DNA from: Arthrobacter sp. P2b
GTDB taxonomy: Bacteria > Actinomycetota > Actinomycetes > Actinomycetales > Micrococcaceae
Direction: 5' to 3'
Length of the DNA stretch: 64,000 nucleotides
NCBI RefSeq assembly: GCF_900168295.1
Contig: NZ_FVZL01000004.1
Location: 62,001 to 126,000, forward strand
A program made the translations under genes and the position numbers. This document shows, in pieces, positions 25,442-33,592 of the stretch (its first letter is position 1; each line of letters begins with the position of its first letter). The notes under the pieces are model-generated. The model searched no databases. It was not told the origin of the DNA and saw only the letters and a list, made by a program, of their open reading frames with translations.

Positions 25442-25843
25442 ATGTCTACCTCGAATCCCCGGCACCCCCAGCCACGGCCGCTCCAATGCGGGAACTGCGG
25501 AACCGAACACCGGCTCACCATCCACGCCATCATGGCCTTGGGAGCCGTGGGCGGGGACCTGGTCACCGTCTGCTACACCTGCAATGACTGCAACATGTTC
25601 CAGGAGCACCTTGCCTACGCCGCCGATGTTGCGGCGGCACTGCACCAGGTGCGCTGGATGGCGAAAGTGATTGTTTTCGGGGACGACTACATCCACTGCG
25701 GCTTTCCCATGGAGGAAGCCGAGTTCGAGATCGAGCGGCTCTGCTACCGGAGCAGCACCAGCGGAAGCGGGCTCAGCGCCGTGTGCCTGCCCACCAGGGT
25801 GCTGCGCTGCCGCTGCGGGTTCCAGCTGGAAGTCCCGGAATAG
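25442..25843 (+). CDS. Cysteine-rich small protein, unknown function
   Basis: 133 residues. Cys pairs occur in three places: CGNC (about residues 16-19), CYTCNDC (about 44-50) and CRCG near the C-terminus, together with CGFP and LCYR; this pattern suggests one or two zinc ribbons. No known domain name comes to mind. It lies between the Pit gene and the convergent pst operon, and ends at a bidirectional terminator. The ATG at 25442 follows weak ribosome-binding sequence. Confidence 0.65.
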   Translation: MSTSNPRHPQPRPLQCGNCGTEHRLTIHAIMALGAVGGDLVTVCYTCNDCNMFQEHLAYAADVAAALHQVRWMAKVIVFGDDYIHCGFPMEEAEFEIERLCYRSSTSGSGLSAVCLPTRVLRCRCGFQLEVPE

Positions 25844-25863
25844 CACGGCCGCCACAAGCACAC

Positions 25864-25901
25864 AAAAACGCCGCTGCCGCCCTCAGGCAGCAGCGGCGTT
25901 T
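25864..25901. terminator. Bidirectional terminator between 25442-25843 gene and pstB
   Basis: AACGCCGCTGC pairs with GCAGCGGCGTT, flanked by an A-run on the left and TTT on the right, so it works for both convergent units. Just beyond it, a 12-bp piece containing the pstB stop is duplicated. Confidence 0.85.
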
Positions 25902-25928
25902 CCAGCGGTGTTTATCCGAAGCGGATGT

Positions 25929-26708
25929 TTATCCGAAACGGCCGGAGACGTAGTCCTCAGTGGCCTTCTGGCTCGGGTTGCTGAAGATGGTGTGGGTATC
26001 CCCCACCTCGATCAGCTTGCCCGGCTTGCCGGTGCCGGCGATGTTGAAGAACGCGGTCCGGTCCGAAACGCGGGCGGCCTGCTGCATGTTGTGCGTCACG
26101 ATCACCACGGTGTACTGGTCCTTGAGCTCGTTGATGAGGTCCTCAATGGCCAGGGTGGAGATGGGGTCCAGGGCGGAGCACGGCTCGTCCATGAGGATCA
26201 CCTGCGGCTCCACCGCGATGGCGCGGGCGATGCAGAGGCGCTGCTGCTGGCCGCCGGACAGCCCCGAACCGGGCTTCTCCAGGCGGTCCTTGACCTCGTT
26301 CCACAGGTTGGCGCCCTTCAGCGAGCGTTCCACCAGGACATCCGCCTCGCCCTTGGATATCTTCTTGTTGTTCAGCTTGACGCCCGCCAGCACGTTGTCC
26401 CGGATGGACATGGTGGGGAACGGGTTGGGACGCTGGAACACCATGCCGATCTGCGAGCGCACCGTGACCGGGTCCACGCCGGGGCCGTACAGGTTGTCGC
26501 CGTCGAGCAGGACCTCGCCCTCCACCCGGGCGCCGGGAAGGACCTCGTGCATGCGGTTCAGGGTCCGCAGGAACGTGGACTTGCCGCAGCCGGACGGGCC
26601 GATGAAGGCGGTGACGGACTTGGCCTCGATGTTGATGGTGACGTCCTCCACGGCGAGGAAATCGCCGTAGTACACGTTCAGGTCCTTGACGTCGATGCGC
26701 TTAGACAT
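25929..26708 (-). CDS. pstB: Phosphate ABC transporter ATP-binding protein
   Basis: 259 residues, the usual PstB length. Walker [10 protein letters not shown] (about residues 37-45), the PstB-type RTLNRMHE, Q-loop in [13 protein letters not shown], signature [16 protein letters not shown], Walker [14 protein letters not shown] and the switch His in THNMQQA. Last gene of pstSCAB; AAGGAA precedes the ATG. Confidence 0.99.
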   Translation of the reverse strand: MSKRIDVKDLNVYYGDFLAVEDVTINIEAKSVTAFIGPSGCGKSTFLRTLNRMHEVLPGARVEGEVLLDGDNLYGPGVDPVTVRSQIGMVFQRPNPFPTMSIRDNVLAGVKLNNKKISKGEADVLVERSLKGANLWNEVKDRLEKPGSGLSGGQQQRLCIARAIAVEPQVILMDEPCSALDPISTLAIEDLINELKDQYTVVIVTHNMQQAARVSDRTAFFNIAGTGKPGKLIEVGDTHTIFSNPSQKATEDYVSGRFG

Positions 26709-26782
26709 GGTGTTCCTTCACTAACTGGGTATGAATTGAAGTCTAGGATCCGGCGGGGTGTACCGGAAGGGCAGTGCGGCGG

Positions 26783-27895
26783 TCAGCGGCCGGTCTTGGG
26801 GGCGAAGACCCTGGCGATCAGCCGGGCCCCCAGGTTGAGGATCATCACCAGGATGATCAGCACCAGGGCGGCGCCCCAGGCACGCTGGGAGGACGGGTCC
26901 GGGTTGGCCGGCGAGGTGGGGTTCAGGATCTGCGTGTAGATGAACGTGGGAAGCGAGGCCATCCAGCCGCCAAAGACGTTGGAGTTGATGCTGGTGGCAA
27001 AGCCCGCCGTGACCAGGATGGGCGCCGTCTCGCCGATAACCCGGGCGATGGCCAAGGTAACGCCGGACGCGATGCCGGAGATCGCCGTCGGGATGACCAC
27101 CTTGACGATGGTGCGCCACTTGCGCACGCCCAGGGCGTACGCCGCCTCGCGCAGCTCGTTGGGGACAATCTTCAGCATCTCCTCGCTGGACCTCACCACC
27201 ACGGGGATCATCAGCACTGAGAGGGCGACGGCGGCCACGGCACCGGTCTTGGTGCCCGGGCCCACCACGGCGAAGAAGAAGGCCGCGGCGAACAGGCCGG
27301 CAACGATGGAGGGGATGCCGGTCATCACGTCCACGAAGAAGGTGATGGCCCGGGCAAGGCGGCCGTCGTTGCCGTACTCCACCAGGTAGATGGCCGTGAG
27401 CAGGCCCACCGGGACGGAGATGAGGGTGGCCAGCAGGGTGATCTGCACGGTGCCCAGGAGGGCGTGATAAATGCCGCCCAGCACAGGGGTACCGTTCTCC
27501 ACTGCCCGGTTGTCGAACACGCCGGTGACGCCGTTCATGGAGGTGGTGAGGAACCCGGGGTTCAGGAGGCCGGGCACGCCGTTCACGAGGACGGTCCAGA
27601 TCACCGAAATCAGCGGAAGCAGTGCCACCAGGAAGGATCCCACCACCAGGCAGGTGGCCAGTTTGTCCTTCGCCTTGCGGGAACCCTCAACCACGGCGCT
27701 CCAGGACACCAGGCCGATGGCGAACAGCAGTGCCGAGACGATACCCCAGCCGAAGGCATTGAAGCCCACGAGCGCCAGGATGGCCGCGCCCACAATGAGC
27801 GCGGCGGCCAGGACCACGTAGGGGGCGTACTTGGGCAGCTGGCCCTTGGTGAGTGCCGAGCGCTTGCTGCGCACCGGGGTAAGCGTGGAGGTCAT
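26783..27895 (-). CDS. pstA: Phosphate ABC transporter permease PstA
   Basis: 370 residues, longer than the usual 280-300 because of an N-terminal extension with extra hydrophobic segments, a feature common in actinobacterial PstA. The permease core carries GVTGVFDNRAVENGTPVLGGIYHALLGTVQ and the EAA loop ELREAAYALGVRKWRTIVKVVIPTA. Starts directly at the pstC stop (TAAATG). Confidence 0.96.
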   Translation of the reverse strand: MTSTLTPVRSKRSALTKGQLPKYAPYVVLAAALIVGAAILALVGFNAFGWGIVSALLFAIGLVSWSAVVEGSRKAKDKLATCLVVGSFLVALLPLISVIWTVLVNGVPGLLNPGFLTTSMNGVTGVFDNRAVENGTPVLGGIYHALLGTVQITLLATLISVPVGLLTAIYLVEYGNDGRLARAITFFVDVMTGIPSIVAGLFAAAFFFAVVGPGTKTGAVAAVALSVLMIPVVVRSSEEMLKIVPNELREAAYALGVRKWRTIVKVVIPTAISGIASGVTLAIARVIGETAPILVTAGFATSINSNVFGGWMASLPTFIYTQILNPTSPANPDPSSQRAWGAALVLIILVMILNLGARLIARVFAPKTGR

Positions 27896-28828
27896 TTAGT
27901 TGGCTCCCGAGAATTCTTTGTGCCGGGTGATGATCCAGCGCGCGATCATGTTCACGGCCAGGGTGATGACGAACAGGACCAGGCCGGCGGCGATCAGCGT
28001 GCTGACCTTGAGACCGCTTGCCTCCGGGAAGTTCAGGGCGATTTCCGCGGCGATGGTCTGGTTGCCGGACTGGATCAGGCTGGCGGTCAGTGCGCCGGAG
28101 GAGAGCACCAGGGCCACGGCCATGGTCTCGCCGAGCGCACGGCCCAGGCCCAGCATGACGGCGCTGATGATGCCGGGCCGGGCGAAGGGCAGGACGGACA
28201 TTTTGATCATTTCCCAGCGCGTGGCACCGAGGGCAAGCGCGGCTTCCTCGTGCAGTTTGGGGGTCTGCAGGAAGATCTCGCGGGACAGGGAGGTGATGAT
28301 GGGCAGCACCATAACGGACAGGACGATGCCGGCCGTCAGGATGGTCTTGCCGGTGGCGGAGGCAGGTCCCTGGAAAATGGGCAGCCAGGCCATGTTCGCG
28401 GCGAGCCAGTTGTAGGCCGGGGAGATTTCCTTGGCCAGGAAAGCGGCACCCCAGGCGCCGTAGATCACGGACGGGATGGCGGCGAGCAGGTCCACCACGT
28501 AGCCCAGTCCTGCCGCCAGGCGGCGGGGGGCGAAGTGCGAGATAAACAGGGCAACACCGATGGAGATCGGAGTGGCGATCACCAGTGCGATGGCAGCCGC
28601 AATGAGCGTGCCGATCACGATGGGCCAGATGTAGGCGAAGAAGCCTTCCCCGCCCTGGATCTCGGCGGCCGGGGCTGTGAGCGCAGGGATTGCCTGGACC
28701 ACCAGGAAGAGCGCGACGCCGAAGAGGACGGCGAGGATGAGGCAACCGGCGGCCAGTGCTGCGCCGGAAAATATCTTGTCCCCGGCGCGGGCGGCGCCCT
28801 GGTTACTGGTCAAGGGGGTGGCGGTCAT
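27896..28828 (-). CDS. pstC: Phosphate ABC transporter permease PstC
   Basis: 310 residues from the ATG at 28828, preceded by GAAGGG at 8 bp; an ATG 16 codons upstream is also in frame. Six membrane helices, with the EAA motif HEEAALALGATRWEMIKMSVLPFARPGI and GRALGETMAVALVL. It sits between pstS and pstA in the standard order. Confidence 0.97.
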   Translation of the reverse strand: MTATPLTSNQGAARAGDKIFSGAALAAGCLILAVLFGVALFLVVQAIPALTAPAAEIQGGEGFFAYIWPIVIGTLIAAAIALVIATPISIGVALFISHFAPRRLAAGLGYVVDLLAAIPSVIYGAWGAAFLAKEISPAYNWLAANMAWLPIFQGPASATGKTILTAGIVLSVMVLPIITSLSREIFLQTPKLHEEAALALGATRWEMIKMSVLPFARPGIISAVMLGLGRALGETMAVALVLSSGALTASLIQSGNQTIAAEIALNFPEASGLKVSTLIAAGLVLFVITLAVNMIARWIITRHKEFSGAN

Positions 28829-28933
28829 TCGACGGCCCTTCGATCGTTTACTGACACTGGAAGATGTTGGGGTCAAACCGAAGTTCCCCGCACTGCCTTG
28901 TGGCAGGCGGGGAACCCGAATTTGGTGCGGTGA

Positions 28934-30055
28934 TTAGGACTTGACCTTGATGGAATCGATGGCCTTGGCGGCCTTCTCAGCCAGCTCGGAGGAGAGCGGA
29001 GCGGACTTGGCGGAATCCGCGGCGGCCTGCTGGCCTTCCTCGGAGACTACGTAGTTCTCGAAGGCCTTGACCAGGTCAACGGTTTCCTGGCTGTCGTAGG
29101 TGGAGCAGACGACGTGGAAGGACACCAGCACGATGGGGTAAGCGCCCTCGTTGGTGGTCTTGCGGTCCAGCTTGATGGACAGGTCGTTGGCGGAGCGGCC
29201 TTCAACCGGGGTGCCTGCGTCAACAGCCTTCGCTGCGGCTTCGGCGGAGATTTCGGTGAAGGATTCGCCGACCTTGATCTGCGCAACACCGAGGGTTCCG
29301 CCCACTGCGGAGTCGTCCGCGTAGGTGATGGCGCCGGGGGTGTCGGTGACGGTCTTGACCACGCCGGAGGTGCCCTTGGCGTTCTCGCCCTGCAGGGATG
29401 CAGGCCAAACACCGGAGGCCTTGTCCGTCCAGACCTCGGGTGCAGCGGCAGCCAGGTAGTCGGTGAAGTTGGTGGTGGTGCCCGAGTCATCGGAGCGGTT
29501 CACCGGGGTGACCTTGAGGTCCGGCAGGTTCACGCCTTCGTTGAGGGCGGCGATGGCGGGATCGTTCCAGTTGGCGATCTCGCCGCGGAAGATCTTGGCA
29601 ACGGTGGCGGCGTCAAGCTTCAGTTCGGTGATGCCGGGCAGGTTGAAGGCGACGGCGATCGGGGAGATGTAGACCGGGATGTTCAGTGCGCCGTCAGGAC
29701 CGCAGACGGTCTGGGACGTGGCGTACTCGTCGTCCTTCAGGTAAGCGTCGGAGCCGCCGAACTGGGCGGATCCGTCCAGGAGGGCCTTGCGGCCTGCACC
29801 GGAACCGTCCGGGGAGTACTGCACAGTGGCGCCGGGGTTGGCGGCGGCGAACTCGGTCTTCCAGGCGTCCATTGCCGCGCCCTGCGCGGAGGAGCCGATG
29901 CCGGTGAGCGTGCCGGTGACCTTGGGGCCGCCAGCAGTCTGGGTGCCGCCGGGCGCGGTGTTGGTGGCGTTGTCTGAACCGCAGGAGGTGAGCGCGAGTG
30001 CGCCGGCTGCGATAACAGCGATAGCCGCGTGGCGGCCGAAGCGGAGTGCCTTCAC
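28934..30055 (-). CDS. pstS: Phosphate-binding lipoprotein PstS
   Basis: 373 residues. Lipoprotein signal with lipobox LALTSCGSD (lipidated Cys25). Phosphate-binding segments: TGIGSSAQGAAMDAW, PDGSGAGRKALLDGSAQFGGSDA, and NRSDDSGTTTNFTDYL. The start is GTG with GGAAGGGG upstream. It captures phosphate at the outer face of the membrane and delivers it to PstCA. A candidate Pho box lies 120 bp upstream. Confidence 0.98.
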   Translation of the reverse strand: MKALRFGRHAAIAVIAAGALALTSCGSDNATNTAPGGTQTAGGPKVTGTLTGIGSSAQGAAMDAWKTEFAAANPGATVQYSPDGSGAGRKALLDGSAQFGGSDAYLKDDEYATSQTVCGPDGALNIPVYISPIAVAFNLPGITELKLDAATVAKIFRGEIANWNDPAIAALNEGVNLPDLKVTPVNRSDDSGTTTNFTDYLAAAAPEVWTDKASGVWPASLQGENAKGTSGVVKTVTDTPGAITYADDSAVGGTLGVAQIKVGESFTEISAEAAAKAVDAGTPVEGRSANDLSIKLDRKTTNEGAYPIVLVSFHVVCSTYDSQETVDLVKAFENYVVSEEGQQAAADSAKSAPLSSELAEKAAKAIDSIKVKS

Positions 30056-30174
30056 TAGATGTACCCCTTCCAGGGTTATTCAGGTGCGGGACAGGGACGG
30101 AGAACCCTGCAGCGCGATGCGTACGTTTTGTACCTTCATCGAAGTTAGGGGCCGCAGGTAAAGGGATGCCCTGC

Positions 30175-30196
30175 CCAAGGTGAACGGAACATTAAC
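30175..30196 (-). promoter_or_regulatory. Candidate PhoP box upstream of pstS
   Basis: On the minus strand two 11-nt units stand head to tail: GTTAATGTTCC and GTTCACCTTGG. The 11-nt direct repeat with GTTCAC core is the form of actinobacterial Pho boxes. Expected role is induction of pstSCAB under phosphate limitation by a PhoRP system not seen in this window. Confidence 0.65.
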
Positions 30197-30309
30197 GACC
30201 GCGGGATATTGGCTTACAAATGCCGGGTCACCATTGCGCGGATCACATCTGCGGCCGTAGTGGGCCAGCCGCAAAATAAACGTCACAGGCAGCAAATAGA
30301 CTGGACGGC

Positions 30310-31437
30310 ATGGCTCCCGCAGCAGGACTTTCAGCAGGCAGGCGTTTCCTGCGCGGCCGTATCCGCACCGGACTGATCCGGAGCCGGAACTCGCTTGTTC
30401 CGGCCATCCAGATGACCGTGTGTGCGGTGGGTGCCTACGCCTTCGCCGAATACGTCTTGGGCCACTCGGGGCCGCTCTTCGCGGCCACCTCGTCGCTGAT
30501 TGCGCTGGGGTTTTCCCGGGAACCGCGGCTGCGGCGCGTGGTGGAGGTGGGCCTGGGCTGCACCATCGGCATCGCGGTGGGTGACCTGCTCCTGCACTGG
30601 CTGGGCAGCGGAATCTGGCAGGCCGCCGTCGTCCTTCTGTTCTCCATCCTGCTGGCCCGCTTCCTGGACAGCGGCAACATCTTCACCACGCAGCTGGGCC
30701 TGCAGTCTCTCTTGGTAGTGCTGCTCCCGGCCCCCGCCGGCGGGCCCTTCACCCGAAGCATCGACGCCGTCATCGGCGGGCTGTTCGCCCTGCTGGTGAC
30801 AATCCTGGTCCCCAAGGATCCCCGCAGGGAGCCCCGGAAGGACGTGCAGAAGCTCCTCCATGAGCTGGCGGAGGTGCTGCGTGAGTGCGCGGAGGCCTTG
30901 GCTGACAGCGATTCGACGCGGGCCTGGCATGCGCTGGTCCGGGGCAGGAACTGCCAGCCCCTGGTGGACGCGATGCGGCATTCGCTGCGGGCGTCGGGCG
31001 AGGTGGCCAGGCTCGCGCCCGCGTACCGGCGGCACCGTGAGGAACTGGACCAGCTGAAGCAGTCGCTCGATTTCATCGACCTGGCGCTGAGGAACAGCCG
31101 GGTTTTTGCGCGCCGCCTCACCAGCGCCATCAATCACGCCGCCCTCTCCGACGAAGCCACCGCGAACATTGCGGAGGTGCTGCAGGAGACCGCTGCCGCG
31201 ATTGACGAATTGTCGCTGGGCCTCGCGGAAACGCACGACGGCGTCCGCCGCGCCCACCTGCGCACGGCCCGGCGGGACCTGAGCGAGATTGCGCTGCGGC
31301 TGCACCCGAGGTTGCTGGAGGTGCAGCGGCTCGAAGGCGAAACAGTGGTGATGCTGTACCGGCCGCTGATGGTGGACCTGCTGGAGGCCACGGGCATGGA
31401 CGCCCGCGAAGCCCGGGACGTGCTGCCGGCGCTTTAG
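30310..31437 (+). CDS. FUSC/ArAE-type membrane protein
   Basis: 375 residues. The N-terminal half has about six hydrophobic helices with the FUSC-like PAIQMTVCAVGAYAFAEYVLGHSGPLFAATSSLIALGFSRE and VEVGLGCTIGIAVGDLLLHWLG. The C-terminal half is soluble and helical (coiled, charged). The architecture is that of aromatic-acid-exporter-like FUSC proteins; substrate unknown. Divergent from pstS, so it shares that intergenic region. Its stop overlaps the stop of the convergent oxidoreductase gene by 4 nt, so no terminator fits between them. Confidence 0.82.
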   Translation: MAPAAGLSAGRRFLRGRIRTGLIRSRNSLVPAIQMTVCAVGAYAFAEYVLGHSGPLFAATSSLIALGFSREPRLRRVVEVGLGCTIGIAVGDLLLHWLGSGIWQAAVVLLFSILLARFLDSGNIFTTQLGLQSLLVVLLPAPAGGPFTRSIDAVIGGLFALLVTILVPKDPRREPRKDVQKLLHELAEVLRECAEALADSDSTRAWHALVRGRNCQPLVDAMRHSLRASGEVARLAPAYRRHREELDQLKQSLDFIDLALRNSRVFARRLTSAINHAALSDEATANIAEVLQETAAAIDELSLGLAETHDGVRRAHLRTARRDLSEIALRLHPRLLEVQRLEGETVVMLYRPLMVDLLEATGMDAREARDVLPAL

Positions 31438-32513
31438 TTTCCGGCGGTTGGGCCCGTCCCGGCGGTTGGGGACGAAACTTCGTCGTTCGGGTAGCGAAGC
31501 CCCAGCTGCTGCCGTGCTTCGTCCAGCAGCTGCATAACCTGCACCGTGTCGTTCCACGGCATCAGGGGGCTCTCCTGCAGACCGGTGCGGATGCACCGGG
31601 CGGTTTCGCGCAGCTCGTGGATGAAGCCCTCGGTGTCCTCGGGGAATTCCTCAATCCTGGTGCGGCCGTCGCGCCCGCAGATTTCCACGGTCCTTGGGTT
31701 GTAGAGCGGAGCGCCTGTCCTGATCCAGCCCGCCGTTCCACTGAGGGTGACCATGCCCGGGCCGGCGGACTGGATCGATGAGATCAGCTGGGCTGCGGCA
31801 CCCTCCGGGTATTCCAGGGAGAGGGTGGTCTGGACGTCCACGCCGTCCTGGTTCAGGTGCCCTTTGGCCTTGAGCGCGGCGGGAAATCCGAGGGCCGCCA
31901 CCGCCCAGGTCAGCGGATACACCGCGAGATCCAGCAGCGCGCCGCCGCCGGCAGCCGGATCCCACAGCCTGTCGGTCGGATCGTACACAGCGGGGAACCC
32001 CAGATCCGCCTGCACCCAGCGGACGGCGCCGATCTCACCCTCGCGGATAAGCTGCAGGACGCGGCGGGTTGCCGGCAGGAAGCGGGTCCAGACTGCCTCC
32101 ATCAGGAACAGTCCCCGTTCGCCGGCCAGCCGGACCAGCTCCCGGGCCTCGCGGGCGTTGATGGTGAGCGGCTTTTCGCACAGCACATGCTTGCCGGCGT
32201 CGAGGGCTGCACGGGCAACCTCGAAGTGCTGGGCGTGCGGCGTGGCGATGTACACCACGTCCACCATGGGGTCGGCAAACAACTGCCGGTGGCCGGTTGC
32301 GGCCGGTGTGTCGTGGTAGCTCAGGGCAAAGCCGTGCTGCTCGGCGAAGGCGCGGGCGGAATCCTCGCTCCGGGAACTCACGGCATGCAGTTCCGCGTCC
32401 TCAAGGCAAGCAAGGTCGCGGGTGACCCGGTGGGCGATCCTTCCCGTGGCAACAACACCCCACCGCAGGACGCGCTTGGCGTTGCCGGCGATGTTTTCTC
32501 CTGGCGCCCCCAT
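31434..32513 (-). CDS. Gfo/Idh/MocA-family oxidoreductase
   Basis: 359 residues. N-terminal Rossmann fold (RWGVVATGRIAHRV), with the family's YIATPHAQHFEVARAALDAGKHVLCEKPLT (the EKP motif carries the catalytic Lys), then the C-terminal alpha/beta substrate domain. It probably oxidises or reduces a sugar or sugar derivative with NAD(P). It is coupled to the LacI gene (TGATG overlap) and thus belongs to the beta-glucoside cluster, where it may process the aglycone-free sugar or an inducer-like derivative; that role is inference. Confidence 0.92.
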   Translation of the reverse strand: MGAPGENIAGNAKRVLRWGVVATGRIAHRVTRDLACLEDAELHAVSSRSEDSARAFAEQHGFALSYHDTPAATGHRQLFADPMVDVVYIATPHAQHFEVARAALDAGKHVLCEKPLTINAREARELVRLAGERGLFLMEAVWTRFLPATRRVLQLIREGEIGAVRWVQADLGFPAVYDPTDRLWDPAAGGGALLDLAVYPLTWAVAALGFPAALKAKGHLNQDGVDVQTTLSLEYPEGAAAQLISSIQSAGPGMVTLSGTAGWIRTGAPLYNPRTVEICGRDGRTRIEEFPEDTEGFIHELRETARCIRTGLQESPLMPWNDTVQVMQLLDEARQQLGLRYPNDEVSSPTAGTGPTAGN

Positions 32514-33529
32514 CAGGCGGAGTCCCGGACCACGAGGGACGTGGGAATCTGCGTTACACGGTCGGCGTCCTTCCCCTCAATCAGGTTCACCAGGATCTCG
32601 GCCATTTTCTTTCCCATCTCGATAATCGGGTGATGGACCGTGGTCAGCTGGGGATTGACGGATGTGGCGAACGAATCGTCATCGAACCCCACCACCGCAA
32701 CGTCATCGGGAATCCGCAGCCCGCGTTCCTGCAGTACCGTGTAGGCACCTGCGGCCATCTGGTCATTGGCGACAAAGAGCCCGTCCACCGGCCGCCCGCT
32801 GCCCAGCAGCCGGCGCATCGCTTTCGCTCCTGATGCAAGGGTGAAATCCCCGTACTCCACCAGGGAGTCATCCAGTCCGGCCTCCGCCATGGCCTTTCTC
32901 CAGCCGCTGACGCGGTCGATGCCCGGCGGCATGTCCTGGGGCCCGGCGATGGTGGCAATGTTGGTCCGCCCACGCTTGATCAGCAACCGGGTTGCTCCTG
33001 CGGCTGCGGCCTCGTTGTCCACGTCCACGTAGTAGCTGGCACTCTCGCCCAGCGGCCTGCCGGCGAACACCATGGGGATGTAGTCACTCAGGTGCGTCCA
33101 GGACCTGTCCCCCGCATGGTGTGACACCACCAGGGCACCGGCCACATTGCCGCCCAGCAGGAATGCCCTGGTCTTTTCCGGCTTGGCTTCGGAGGCGATC
33201 ACCATGTTCAGCGTGTAGTCCGTGTCCGCCAGGTACAGGGCCACACCCTGCACCACTGACGCGAAGAATGGGTCCGCGAACACCTTGGACGTGGACTCCG
33301 GCACAATGAGCGTCACCGAGTTGGGCCGCCTGCTGGCCAGGGAACGCGCCGCCCGGTTGGGCGTGTAGTTCACTGCGAGAATGGCCTGCCGCACCTTGGC
33401 AGCTATCTCTTCATCGACGCTCGGCACGTCATTAACCACCCGCGAGACAGTGGCGCGGGAGACGCCGGCCAGCGCTGCCACCATTTCAAGGGTGGGCGTT
33501 GGCCGGCTTCCGCTCGGGTCTGGCTTCAC
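32513..33529 (-). CDS. LacI-family regulator of the beta-glucoside cluster
   Basis: 338 residues from the GTG at 33529, which has GGAG 8 bp upstream. HTH: PTLEMVAALAGVSRATVSRVVNDVPSVDEE; hinge: AARSLASRRPNSVTLIVPES; the effector domain ends DRVTQIPTSLVVRDSA. It lies directly downstream of the GH1 gene. The likely binding site is the palindrome AGAGAGCGCTCTCT, present twice upstream of the solute-binding protein gene (38361-38374, 38416-38429). Similar in role to CebR-type cellobiose repressors. Confidence 0.94.
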   Translation of the reverse strand: MKPDPSGSRPTPTLEMVAALAGVSRATVSRVVNDVPSVDEEIAAKVRQAILAVNYTPNRAARSLASRRPNSVTLIVPESTSKVFADPFFASVVQGVALYLADTDYTLNMVIASEAKPEKTRAFLLGGNVAGALVVSHHAGDRSWTHLSDYIPMVFAGRPLGESASYYVDVDNEAAAAGATRLLIKRGRTNIATIAGPQDMPPGIDRVSGWRKAMAEAGLDDSLVEYGDFTLASGAKAMRRLLGSGRPVDGLFVANDQMAAGAYTVLQERGLRIPDDVAVVGFDDDSFATSVNPQLTTVHHPIIEMGKKMAEILVNLIEGKDADRVTQIPTSLVVRDSA

Positions 33530-33541
33530 AATCTTCGCTCC

Positions 33542-33575
33542 GTGATCTAGCTGGCACAGTGATCTAGCTGGCACT
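33542..33575. repeat. Tandem 17-bp duplication upstream of the LacI gene
   Basis: Two adjacent copies of GTGATCTAGCTGGCAC(A/T), 33542-33558 and 33559-33575, in the short spacer between the GH1 stop and the LacI GTG. Identical in 16 of 17 positions. It could be a recent slippage duplication or a doubled regulatory site. Confidence 0.8.
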
Positions 33576-33592
33576 GGGCCGGGGATTTCAGT

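Noticed and set aside
27464-28933. 489-residue plus-strand open frame over pstA and pstC
   Set aside because: Histidine/glutamine/glycine-rich shadow of membrane-protein genes, with no ribosome-binding site or similarity.
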